From the NCBI GenBank assembly GCA_963770545.1, contig CAVYQF010000020.1, forward strand, positions 1 through 64,000: a stretch of DNA of 64,000 nt. The letters run 5' to 3'. The position numbers were made by a program, and so were the translations under genes. The notes beneath the pieces are model-generated. The model did no database searches. It saw nothing but the letters and a program-made list of their open reading frames with translations, and had not been told where the DNA came from. Positions 16,427 to 24,593 of the stretch are shown here, piece after piece. Within the stretch, counting starts at the first letter, position 1. Each line of letters begins with the position of its first letter. The DNA comes from RYN-230 sp963770545. GTDB lineage: Bacteria; Actinomycetota; Actinomycetes; Streptosporangiales; Streptosporangiaceae.

Positions 16427-16906
16427 ATGCCGCTCTGGAAGATCCACCATCCGGTTGACGCGTACACGCCCGCGGACAAGAAGGAGTTCGCCGGCGCGAT
16501 CACGCAGGTATACGACGCCGTCCCGATTCCCCGGTTCTACGTCGTCGTCCTCTTCGAAGAGGTCCCGGCGGACTCGTTTTACGTAGGCGGCGATGCCCAC
16601 GGCAGCTTCGTCCGGATCCAGATCGACCAGATGGCGCGGACCCTGCCCGGCCCGGTTATCCGGGAATGGTGGGTCAGGAACCTCGACCAGGTCATCGCCC
16701 CCTGGGTCAAGGACCGCGGCTACGACTGGGAGTTCACCATCACCGAGCCGCCGTTCGACCTGTGGTCGCTGCAGGGTGAGATCCCGCCGCCGTTCGAGTC
16801 CATGGCCGAGAAGCGCTGGATCAAGGAGAACAAGGCCAGCCCGTACGCCCACGCGGAGAAGCTCCCGGTCAACCTGGCCCTGGCCCCCGGCACGACCGGC
16901 GAGTGA
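16427..16906 (+). CDS. Tautomerase-superfamily protein (cis-CaaD-like)
   Basis: 159 residues. After removal of Met the N-terminus is Pro (PLWKIHHPVDAYTPADKKEFAGAIT), the catalytic base of tautomerases. The length, twice that of 4-oxalocrotonate tautomerase, and FYVVVLFEEVPADSFYVGG, HGSFVRIQIDQMART fit the fused-monomer group (Tautomerase_3 type). It would isomerise an enol/keto acid or hydrate a small unsaturated acid. GGGAGG lies 8 bases before ATG. It is first in an operon with BKACE, crotonase and CoA-transferase, consistent with catabolism of an unsaturated or cyclic keto acid. Confidence 0.8.
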   Translation: MPLWKIHHPVDAYTPADKKEFAGAITQVYDAVPIPRFYVVVLFEEVPADSFYVGGDAHGSFVRIQIDQMARTLPGPVIREWWVRNLDQVIAPWVKDRGYDWEFTITEPPFDLWSLQGEIPPPFESMAEKRWIKENKASPYAHAEKLPVNLALAPGTTGE

Positions 16907-16920
16907 GTGCCTGATCAGCG

Positions 16921-17739
16921 ATGAGCGTCGTCATTACGGTGGCACCCACCGGGCCGATCGCGTCCAAGGCGGACAACCCGGCGCTGCCCACGCAGCCGCA
17001 GGAGATCGCCGAGGCCGTCCACCAGGCCTATCTCGCCGGGGCGTCGGTGGCCCATATCCACCTGCGGGATTCCAGCGACCGGCCCACGGCGGACCTGGAC
17101 ATCGCCCGGCGGACGATGGACATGATCGCGGAGCGGTGTCCCATCCTCATCCAGCTGTCCACCGGGGTCGGGCTCGCGGTGCCGTTCGGGGAGCGTGCGG
17201 CCCTCGTCGAGCTCCGGCCCCGGATGGCCACCCTGAATCCGTGCTCGATGACATTCGGCTCCGGGGAATTCCGCAACCCGCCGGACGAAGTGGCCCGGCT
17301 GGCGCGGCGGATGCAGGAACTCGGGGTCAAGCCGGAGCTGGAGATCTACGACACCGGCCACCTCGACGCCTGCCTGCGGCTGCGGGACGCCGGGCTGCTC
17401 AGCGACTGGCCGCTGCAGTTCTCGCTCGTCCTGGGGGTGGCCGGCGGGATGGCCGCCACCCCGGACAACCTCCTCACGATGGTGCGCCGCCTCCCGGCGG
17501 ACTGTGTCTGGCAGGTCATCGCCATCGGCCGGGCCAACCTGGAGCTGACCGCGATCGGCCTGGCCCTGGGCGGTAACGCGCGCGCCGGACTGGAGGACGC
17601 CCTCTACGTGCGCAAGGGCGAGCTGAGCCCGGGCAACCTGCCGCTTGTGCAGCGGGCCGTGCACCTCGCGGCCGCGCTGGACCGCGCGACCGCCTCGGTG
17701 GAGGAGACCGCGGCCCTGCTCCGCCTGCCGCCCCGCTAG
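16921..17739 (+). CDS. Beta-keto acid cleavage enzyme (BKACE, DUF849)
   Basis: 272 residues. APTGPIASKADNPALPTQPQEIAEAVHQAYLAGASVAHIHLRD gives the BKACE N-terminus with the zinc-binding HIH; QLSTGVG, NPCSMTFG, KPELEIYDTGH and FSLVLGVAGGMAATP follow the family order. Family enzymes split a beta-keto acid with acetyl-CoA into acetoacetate and a new acyl-CoA. ATG 16921 is 14 bases after the tautomerase stop. With a crotonase and CoA-transferase next, the cluster could convert an unusual beta-keto acid into CoA thioesters. The actual keto acid is unknown. Confidence 0.85.
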   Translation: MSVVITVAPTGPIASKADNPALPTQPQEIAEAVHQAYLAGASVAHIHLRDSSDRPTADLDIARRTMDMIAERCPILIQLSTGVGLAVPFGERAALVELRPRMATLNPCSMTFGSGEFRNPPDEVARLARRMQELGVKPELEIYDTGHLDACLRLRDAGLLSDWPLQFSLVLGVAGGMAATPDNLLTMVRRLPADCVWQVIAIGRANLELTAIGLALGGNARAGLEDALYVRKGELSPGNLPLVQRAVHLAAALDRATASVEETAALLRLPPR

Positions 17740-17786
17740 CAGCAGGCCCCGCTCGCAGCAGGCACCGCTCGCAGCAGGCCCCGCTG
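17739..17786 (+). repeat. 16-bp tandem repeat, 3 copies
   Basis: GCAGCAGGCCCCGCTC at 17739, 17755 (one C to A change) and 17771 (last base G). It starts at the last base of the BKACE stop codon and fills most of the gap before the crotonase gene. Confidence 0.85.
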
Positions 17787-17837
17787 CGAGCAATACACCT
17801 CAACCAGCGCCACCCCCATGAGCATTGGAAGATCGCC

Positions 17838-18650
17838 GTGCCGAACACCGCATCGCAGCCTGGCCCCGCGGCCACCGACCGCGGAGCACTGAGCACCGTC
17901 ATGGACGGGACCGTCGCCGTCTTGTCCATGGGACTGGCGCCCTACAACCTCCTGGACCGCACCCTGACCAAAGAGCTCATCGCGGGACTCGCCTGGGCGC
18001 AGCGGGAAGGGGCCCGCGCCGTCATCCTGCGCAGCTCCCTGCGCCACTTCTCCGCCGGGGCGGACCTGGACGCGATGGTCGCCGATGCCGACCAGTCCGA
18101 CCTCCTCGACTGGGGCCTGGTCGAGACGCTGCGGGCCTTCGACGAGCACCCGGCCCCCATCATCGCCAGCGTCCAGGGAGTCTGCGTCGGGGGCGGCTTC
18201 GAACTCGCCATGGCGTGCGACCTGATCGTGGCGGCCGAGTCGGCCAAGCTGGGCTCGGTCGAGGTCACGGTCGGCCTGCATCCGCTGATGGGCGCGGTGC
18301 AGCGGCTCACCCAGCGGGCCGGTGCGGCCCGGGCCAAGGAGATGGCCCTGCTCGGCCGGCGTTATCCCGCCACCACCCTGGAGCGCTGGAACATCATCAA
18401 CTGGGTGGTGGCGGATGAGCAGCTGGACAGCGCCACGATGGTGCTCGCCCAGGAACTCGCGCACGGCCCGTCCATCGCCAACGCGGCCACCAAGCGCCTG
18501 GTCTCCGTCGCGGTCAATGAGGGGATGGCGGCCGCCGATGCGGCGATGGCGGAGATTCAGCGGCCCATCATGCGTTCGGCCGACTTCCGCACCGCGGTCA
18601 GGTCGTATCACGAGAACGGTGTTGGCCTGGCCGAGTTCGAGGGCCGGTGA
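17838..18650 (+). CDS. Enoyl-CoA hydratase/isomerase (crotonase) family protein
   Basis: 270 residues from GTG 17838. The oxyanion-hole segment SAGADLDAM, GVCVGGGFELAMACDLIVAAESAKLG and SVEVTVGLHPLMGAVQRL follow crotonase order. The glutamates equivalent to the two hydratase catalytic residues are present (GGGFE and SVEV), so hydratase activity is plausible. The first 25 residues are an extra low-complexity extension. Its stop overlaps the GTG of the CoA-transferase gene (GTGA), coupling their translation. It probably hydrates an enoyl-CoA made after BKACE action or CoA transfer. Confidence 0.85.
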   Translation: MPNTASQPGPAATDRGALSTVMDGTVAVLSMGLAPYNLLDRTLTKELIAGLAWAQREGARAVILRSSLRHFSAGADLDAMVADADQSDLLDWGLVETLRAFDEHPAPIIASVQGVCVGGGFELAMACDLIVAAESAKLGSVEVTVGLHPLMGAVQRLTQRAGAARAKEMALLGRRYPATTLERWNIINWVVADEQLDSATMVLAQELAHGPSIANAATKRLVSVAVNEGMAAADAAMAEIQRPIMRSADFRTAVRSYHENGVGLAEFEGR

Positions 18651-19951
18651 GCGGCATGCCGCTTCCGCTCGAAGGCGTCCGGGTGGTGGATTTCTCCCGG
18701 GTGCTGGCCGGCCCGCACTGCGCGAAGACGCTGCTCGACCTGGGCGCCGAGGTCATCAAGCTCGAGCCGCCGGGTGGCGACCTGTCCCGGAAGGCGTTCC
18801 CCGGCCAGGGCCAGGTCTCCGGTTACTACGCCCAGCAGAACGCGGGCAAGCGCAACGTGAGCATCGACCTCAACGTGCCGGGGGCCCGCGAAGCGGCGCT
18901 GCGGCTCTGCGACACCGCCGACGTGATCGTGGAGAACTTCAGGCCCGGGGCGCTCGCCTCGTTCGGGCTGGGCTATGACTCGGTCTCGGCCCGCAACCCG
19001 GGCGTGGTCTACGCCTCGATCAGCGGCTATGGCCAGCACGGCGCGTGGCGCTCGCGGATGGCCTACGCGCCGACCGTCCAGGCTGAGACGGGGATCACCG
19101 CCAACACCGCCGACCACTTCGAACGGACCGAAACCCTGCGCAGCGACTCGCTTTCGCATGCCGACGTCTACTCCGGCCTGCACGCCGCGATCGCCATCCT
19201 GGCCTGCCTCACCGAACGCGCGCGCACCGGCCAGGGCCAGTACATCGATGTGGCCATGGCGGCCGTAATGCTCTCCATCAACGAGCGCGTGCACGCCGAC
19301 CTGTCCGACGCGGAACTGGGTGCCGAGCGGCCGATCCTGGGGGCCACGGACGGCCCGTTTTTCACCGGACCGCACGGTGAGCGCTTCGCGAGCCCGATGA
19401 GCCTGGTTGGCAGCATGTCCTTCCCCTTCTACCTGGCGGCCATGCGCCGGCCCGATCTCGGCCGGGACCCGCGATTCCGCACGCCGGAGCTCCGCTTGCG
19501 AAACCTGGAAGCGCTGCACGCGATCGTTCAGGAGTGGATCTGGACCTTCGCGGACATGCAGTCACTCGACGCTCAGCTCGACGAGGCGAAGATCGCCACC
19601 GGGCAGGTGCGCAGCGTCCGGGAATTCGCGGACAGCGATTGGGCCCGCGAGTGGAACGCGGTGCGGGCCGTGCCCGACCGCTCCGGTGGCGAGATCAGGA
19701 TTCCGGGCCGCCCCTGGCATTTCGCCGACCAGGCGGCAGCGGACCAGGCGGCAGCCGACCAGGCGGCAGCGGACCAGGCGGCAGCCGACCAGGCGGCAGC
19801 CGACCAGACCCAGCTGGCGGCTCGCCAGGGCGAGCACAACGCCGAGGTCCTGAGCGAGCTGGGGTTCAGCGCCGCCGAGATCGACGCCCTGGAAGCCTCC
19901 GGCGCGCTGGTCCAGCCACCCGCCAGCCGCGTCACCAACCGGTCTGGGTAG
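18647..19951 (+). CDS. CaiB/BaiF-family (family III) CoA-transferase
   Basis: 434 residues. LEGVRVVDFSRVLAGPHCAKTLLDLGAEVIKLEPP, YYAQQNAGKRNVSIDLN, VIVENFRPGALASFGLGYD and GQYIDVAMAAVM mark family III transferases. The catalytic Asp is in SHADVYSGLHA near residue 171. It transfers CoA between acids (for example succinyl-CoA to a carboxylic acid). GTG 18647 overlaps the crotonase stop. An inserted run of five DQAAA repeats (about residues 361-385), encoded by a 15-bp minisatellite, lengthens the C-terminal part without changing the frame. Confidence 0.88.
   Translation: MSGMPLPLEGVRVVDFSRVLAGPHCAKTLLDLGAEVIKLEPPGGDLSRKAFPGQGQVSGYYAQQNAGKRNVSIDLNVPGAREAALRLCDTADVIVENFRPGALASFGLGYDSVSARNPGVVYASISGYGQHGAWRSRMAYAPTVQAETGITANTADHFERTETLRSDSLSHADVYSGLHAAIAILACLTERARTGQGQYIDVAMAAVMLSINERVHADLSDAELGAERPILGATDGPFFTGPHGERFASPMSLVGSMSFPFYLAAMRRPDLGRDPRFRTPELRLRNLEALHAIVQEWIWTFADMQSLDAQLDEAKIATGQVRSVREFADSDWAREWNAVRAVPDRSGGEIRIPGRPWHFADQAAADQAAADQAAADQAAADQAAADQTQLAARQGEHNAEVLSELGFSAAEIDALEASGALVQPPASRVTNRSG
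19727..19801 (+). repeat. 15-bp in-frame minisatellite inside the CoA-transferase gene
   Basis: Five units of GACCAGGCGGCAGCG/C at 19727, 19742, 19757, 19772 and 19787, encoding DQAAA repeats. A partial sixth (GACCAG) follows. Confidence 0.92.
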
Positions 19952-20026
19952 TACGGCTAGCGCGCCCGGGCGCTGCTCTTCGGCCCATAGACGCGGATGT
20001 CGCGGAAGGGTAGCGTGAGGGTGTTG

Positions 20027-20086
20027 CTCCGGACCCCGGCAGCTGCACCCGACCCTTACGGGCACAGCGCAGGTCCGGAGTTTTTT
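20027..20086 (+). terminator. Structured leader ending in an intrinsic terminator (attenuator or small RNA)
   Basis: CTCCGGACC (20027-20035) pairs with GGTCCGGAG (20072-20080), directly followed by six T (20081-20086). The 36-base loop contains a smaller hairpin, CCCG (20048-20051) with CGGG (20059-20062). A textbook U-run is rare in such GC-rich DNA. It stands 76 bases before the desaturase start and 75 after the CoA-transferase stop, so it may end the upstream operon, be an attenuator of the desaturase, or be the 3' end of a small RNA. Confidence 0.6.
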
Positions 20087-20162
20087 GCGTCTCCCCGGCG
20101 CGATCTGACCCACATGACCGGCTCCATCGCTCGTCGCTTCGACACGCACCTGGGAGCCGTTC

Positions 20163-21137
20163 ATGAGCATCATCGCCGAACGTGGTTATGACGGCCAGGC
20201 GCCGTTCCCCGGAAGCGACCGTCCCCCGCTGACCGTCGGGGGCGGTGTCCGGTCAGCCGTCACCGCCGCGATCGTGCTCGTGCCGTTCGCAGGCCTGGCT
20301 GTGGCCGTGTGGCTGGCCTGGGGCCACGGCCTGGGCCTGGCCGACGCCCTCCTGGCGCTGGGCTTCTACGTGCTCACCGGCCTCGGGGTCAGCGTGGGGT
20401 TCCACCGGCTGCTCACGCACCGTTCGTTCACGGCGGCCCGGCCGCTGCGGATCGCGCTCGCGGTCGCCGGGTCGATGAGTTTCGAAGGCGACGTCATCGG
20501 CTGGGTCGCCATCCACCGCCGCCACCATGCCTTCACCGACCGGCCCGGCGACCCGCACTCCCCCTATCGCTACGGCACCAGCGTGGCCGGCCAGCTCCGC
20601 GGCCTGGCCCACGCCCACGCCGGGTGGCTGCTGCGTGATGACCCCAGCCCACCCGCCCGCTACGCGCCTGACCTGCTGGCCGATCCGGCCATGCGGATCA
20701 TCTCGCGTTGCTTCCCGGTGCTGTCTGCCGTCTCGCTGGCCCTGCCCTTCGCGGCCGGGTGGATGATCGGCGGCACCTGGCGCGCCGCGCTGGCTACCCT
20801 GCTGTGGGCCGGCCTGGTCCGCGTCGCTCTGTTGCAGCACATCACCTGGAGCGTCAACTCACTGTGCCATGTCTTCGGCACCCGGCCCTTTTCCACGCGC
20901 CGCCACGACCGGGCCACCAACTTCTGGCCGCTCGCCCTGGTGTCGTTCGGTGAGAGCTGGCACAACATGCACCACTCCGACCCTGCCTGCGCGCGGCACG
21001 GCGCCGAGCGGGGGCAGGTAGACATCTCCGCTCGCCTGATCCGGACTTTCGAGTACCTGGGCTGGGCCACCGGCGTGCACTGGCCCGACCCCGACCGCCT
21101 GGCCGCCCACCGCCGCAGCCCCGGGTGCCGGACCTGA
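20163..21137 (+). CDS. Membrane fatty-acid (acyl-CoA) desaturase
   Basis: 324 residues. Three histidine boxes for the di-iron centre are present: HRLLTH (about 82-87), HRRHH (about 118-122) and HNMHH (about 266-270), with two pairs of membrane helices between. This is the delta-9-type acyl-CoA/lipid desaturase family, which inserts a double bond with O2 and electrons from a ferredoxin or reductase; no partner reductase is adjacent. GGGAG precedes ATG 20163. Expression may be set by the terminator-bearing leader just upstream, as desaturases are often regulated by temperature or membrane state. Confidence 0.9.
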   Translation: MSIIAERGYDGQAPFPGSDRPPLTVGGGVRSAVTAAIVLVPFAGLAVAVWLAWGHGLGLADALLALGFYVLTGLGVSVGFHRLLTHRSFTAARPLRIALAVAGSMSFEGDVIGWVAIHRRHHAFTDRPGDPHSPYRYGTSVAGQLRGLAHAHAGWLLRDDPSPPARYAPDLLADPAMRIISRCFPVLSAVSLALPFAAGWMIGGTWRAALATLLWAGLVRVALLQHITWSVNSLCHVFGTRPFSTRRHDRATNFWPLALVSFGESWHNMHHSDPACARHGAERGQVDISARLIRTFEYLGWATGVHWPDPDRLAAHRRSPGCRT

Positions 21138-21162
21138 CCGGCACGGCCATCGTTCAGCGCGA

Positions 21163-23637
21163 CTACGGCTGGGGCGTAGAGGCGGACTCCGGTCCGGCTG
21201 TCCCGGCCACGGCCGGCCCGGGCGGCGGCGCAGGCACCTCCGGTCGGTCCATGGTCAGCTTGGACGGCCACCAGTTCCAGCGGCCGAGCAGCACGACCGT
21301 GGACGGCACGAGCAGCGTCCGGACCAGGAAGGTATCCATCAGGATGCCGAGGGCGAGGCTGATCGCGATGTCGCGGAACTGGCTGCCACCCGCCCCGCTG
21401 CCCGCCACGACGCCGAACACCACGAAGGTGCCGGCCAGCACCAGGCCCGCCGAGGTCACCGTCGTGCCGGTCACGCCGATCGCCTTGACCACCGCCTCGC
21501 GCAGCGGCAGCTTGCGCGCCTCTTCCCTGATCCGGGTCATGACCAGGATGTTGTAATCCTCGCCCAGCGCGAGCAGGAAGATGAACATCAGGAACGGCAG
21601 GAAGAAGACCAGCCCCTGGCTCCCCCCGATGTCGACGAACAGGATCACGGAGAGCCCGAGCGCGGCCAGGTAGGACAAGCCCACCGAGGCGATGAGGTAG
21701 AGCGGGGCGACCAGGCTCCGCAACACGAGCGCGAGCAGGAACCCGATCACCACGATCGCGATGGGGATGACCCTGGCCAGGTCGCTGTTGGACACCGAGC
21801 TGATGTCGTACAGGGCCGGCGCCTCGCCGCCGACCGCCCAGTCGGCGGCCCCCACCGACTTGGCCACCCTGGTGATCTCGGAGCGGATCGCCGGGACGGC
21901 ATTCAGGGCGGGGGTGCCGCCGGGATCGCCGGCTCGCAGCCCGACCGAATACTGCACCGTCCGCCCGTCGGCGCTGACGAAGTTAGAGGTGCTGCGGTAC
22001 AGCTGGTAAATGTCCGGCGGCACCTTGCCCACCAGGCCCGGGGGCTCCACCGGCGGCAGGGCGTTGGCCGGGCCCAGCCCCGCGTGCAGCCGGGCGTAGT
22101 CAGCGGGTGGCAGCGTCAGCCCGCTCGGGTTGAGCGGCCCGGCCACCGTGGTGAACAGGCTGCTGGCCTTGAGCTCGCTGGTCGCCTTGGCCAGGACCTG
22201 AGGATCGCTCCAGACCGGCTGGCTGAACTTGAAGATGGGCGAGGTGGGGTTCGCGGCCGACTCCGGGAAGTACTTGGTCAGCAGCAGCGTGCCCTTTGCG
22301 GAGTCACTGCCGGCCGGCGGGGCGGTGCTGCCCCCGAAGCCGGACGCCGAGTAGCCGAGAGCGCCCAGGGCCAGGGCGCCGAAGGCCAGCACGCCGATGG
22401 TCAGCGTGAGACCGGGCCGGCGCACGATCCGGCCGGCCACCCGGCCCCAGACGCCGGTCCCGCCACTGCCCTGGATGCTCCAGGGCAGCAGCTTGGGCTT
22501 GTGGAACATGGCCTGGAACAGCGTCCGCTTCACGGCCAGCAGGGACAGGCGGATCGACAGCAGCGCGGGCAGCAGCGTGAGGCCGGCCAGCAGGGTGACC
22601 GCGATCGCGATGGCAAACGGGATGCCGAGGTTGGAGTAGAAGGGGAAGCTGGCCGCCAGCAGGGTCAGCACGGCCGCGATGACCGTGGCGGCCGAGAAGG
22701 TGATCGACTCGCCGACCCGGGTGACCGATTCGATCAGCGCCGTCCGCGCGGCCGGCCGGGGACCGGCCAGGTCTGAGAGCACGGACCGGAACGTGCCCCG
22801 CTCGGGCGCCCCGTCCATGCCGGTTACGTCGTGGCCGGCCGCCCGCAGCTCCTCGCGGACCCGGAAGACCAGGAACAGCCCGTAGTCCGTGCCGGCCCCG
22901 AGCACCAGGACGATCAGCAGGAACTGGGCCAGCGGTGACACCTGCAGGCCGTGCTTGGCCGCCTCGGCTACCAGGGGGCCGGAGATGAGCACAGATATCA
23001 GGGCGGGCAGGACCGTAACGATGGCCAGCGTCAGCGACCGGAAGATGAGCACGAGCAGCACGATGATGAAGATCAGCGACAGGTCCTGCACCTTGTTACC
23101 GGTGTTGCCCGACGCCTTCTGCTGGTCCACCTGAACGGCAATGCTGCCTGCCAGGTGGACCCGCAGCCCGGCGGGCAGCCCGGCGCTGGCGATCTTCGCA
23201 CGCATGCCGTTGATGAGGTTCTCTTGGTAGTTCTGGTTGCCGCTGTTGTTAGCGGCGAGGGCGAGCAGCTGCACGGCCTCGCCATTGGCGGAACGGCCGA
23301 CGTCGAGGACCTTCTGGATACCGGGCACGGAGCGCAACTGCGACTGCAGGGAAGTCACGGCGCTGATGTCCGCGGCGGTCAGCGGACCGCTGGTGGTCGC
23401 CGCGATGACAGGCACCGGGAGCGAGTTCGCGCTGCCGAACGGCGCGGACAGGTCGATCGCGTGCTGGCTCGGCGCGCTCGCGGGCAGGAACTTGGAGTTG
23501 TTGCTCTGCGTCACGCTCGACAGGGCCGGCAACTGCGTCACGGCCGCGATCGCGCCGAATACCCAGACCAGCAGGACCAGCCAGCGAAGGCGGACGGCCC
23601 AACGGCCGATGGCACCGAAAATCGTGTCAACGTGCAT
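21163..23637 (-). CDS. MmpL-type RND transporter
   Basis: 824 residues. An N-terminal membrane helix (RWLVLLVWVFGAIAAV), a large extracellular domain, a block of about five helices with GAGTDYGLFLVFRVREEL, a second extracellular domain and a second helix block with LGEDYNILVMTRIREEARK give the MMPL duplication. The Asp/Tyr pairs (GTDYG, GEDYN) are the proton-relay positions. Family members export lipids or drugs in actinobacteria. ATG 23637 is used; TTG 23643 is an alternative. It converges with the desaturase gene, a neighbour that suits a lipid role, but there is no direct evidence. Confidence 0.88.
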   Translation of the reverse strand: MHVDTIFGAIGRWAVRLRWLVLLVWVFGAIAAVTQLPALSSVTQSNNSKFLPASAPSQHAIDLSAPFGSANSLPVPVIAATTSGPLTAADISAVTSLQSQLRSVPGIQKVLDVGRSANGEAVQLLALAANNSGNQNYQENLINGMRAKIASAGLPAGLRVHLAGSIAVQVDQQKASGNTGNKVQDLSLIFIIVLLVLIFRSLTLAIVTVLPALISVLISGPLVAEAAKHGLQVSPLAQFLLIVLVLGAGTDYGLFLVFRVREELRAAGHDVTGMDGAPERGTFRSVLSDLAGPRPAARTALIESVTRVGESITFSAATVIAAVLTLLAASFPFYSNLGIPFAIAIAVTLLAGLTLLPALLSIRLSLLAVKRTLFQAMFHKPKLLPWSIQGSGGTGVWGRVAGRIVRRPGLTLTIGVLAFGALALGALGYSASGFGGSTAPPAGSDSAKGTLLLTKYFPESAANPTSPIFKFSQPVWSDPQVLAKATSELKASSLFTTVAGPLNPSGLTLPPADYARLHAGLGPANALPPVEPPGLVGKVPPDIYQLYRSTSNFVSADGRTVQYSVGLRAGDPGGTPALNAVPAIRSEITRVAKSVGAADWAVGGEAPALYDISSVSNSDLARVIPIAIVVIGFLLALVLRSLVAPLYLIASVGLSYLAALGLSVILFVDIGGSQGLVFFLPFLMFIFLLALGEDYNILVMTRIREEARKLPLREAVVKAIGVTGTTVTSAGLVLAGTFVVFGVVAGSGAGGSQFRDIAISLALGILMDTFLVRTLLVPSTVVLLGRWNWWPSKLTMDRPEVPAPPPGPAVAGTAGPESASTPQP

Positions 23638-23786
23638 GGGCAACGAGCCTATTGGTCGCCGCAGACAGGTCGGTGCGCGACCCTCGGGCCAGACGGTCTC
23701 TTTGTGCTGCGGCCCGAGGCCGTCCGTACCTCCGGCACGGACGGCTCTGGCTAGAAGATCTGGTCAAGGGCTCCGGTCGGACGGCC

Positions 23787-24349
23787 TCAGCAGGCGCAGA
23801 GGGCCCAGACGATCTTCCCGCCGAGTCCGGCCGGGCCGTCCAGGCCGGCCCGGCCGGCTCGTAGCAACCCCACTGCGCGCTGAGGGCCTCGACGAGCAGC
23901 AGCCCTCGCCCGGCCTCGGCGTCCAGCCCGGCGTCCTGGCGGACCGGCTGGCAATGACCGCCGTCCCAGACCTGGATCAGGACGCTGTGCCGGTCCGAGC
24001 TGAGCCAGAATCGCACTCGGGCGGCGCGGCGGGCCTGCCCCGCCTCGCGCAGCGGCCGGGCCAGCAAGGCTGAGGCGCGCACCGCGTTGGTGGTGAGCTC
24101 GGAGACCAGCAGTTCCACCGAGTCGGCGAAGGACCCCAGGCGCCATTCGCGCAGGACCTTCCTGGCCTGCAGCCGGGCGGACCGCACCGACGCGGGCACG
24201 GCCCGCAGTTCACGGTAGCTGCGCAGCGGCCAGTCATGCGTGCAGGCCAGTTCTGGGTGGGGCTGGAGCGCGGGCCCGGCGGAACGCCTGGCCACCCGTC
24301 GGGAGCTGGCGGATGGCCCGCTGCGCGTGTCAATCCCAGGGATGGTCAT
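23787..24349 (-). pseudogene. Anti-sigma-like ATP-binding protein (HATPase_c_2), 3' frameshift
   Basis: From ATG 24349 the frame gives a serine-kinase-type ATPase of the RsbW/SpoIIAB kind: the N-box VELLVSELTTNAVRAS, VWDGG, and the G-box EAGRGLLLVEALSAQWGCY. Past about 23850 this frame turns to Ser/Arg-rich nonsense and runs into the MmpL gene start. The expected C-terminal family motif, GGKIVWALCAC, is present in another frame ending with TGA at 23787. A one-base change in the GC run at about 23846-23862 would restore it. These proteins bind sigma or anti-sigma-antagonist partners; it lies next to a SARP regulator. Confidence 0.7.
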
Positions 24350-24478
24350 TGCTGCGCGAACCCTCCGATCCGCTGGAGGCGCGGGGCACCTCGGCAGCAG
24401 CCGACCTCACCGGCTGAGCGGGAATTGAGTGGTCACGGTGCCAGTCAAACCTCACGAAATACTCTTAATCGGGACGCA

Positions 24479-24512
24479 ATGGCTCACCGATGGCTCACCA
24501 CGCAGGTACGCT
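24479..24512 (+). promoter_or_regulatory. Candidate SARP-type site before the AfsR-like gene
   Basis: ATGGCTCACC occurs at 24479-24488 and 24490-24499, an 11-base period, and TACGCT (24507-24512) lies 7 bases beyond. SARPs bind direct repeats spaced by about one helical turn just upstream of the -10 box, so this fits autoregulation. Confidence 0.5.
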
Positions 24513-24593
24513 GCGGTCGTGTCGGCGGTGTTTACCCCGATCCGCTGACGCCGCCACCACAGCGCGCAGCTGGCCGGGAAGAGGTGCGGGGGC

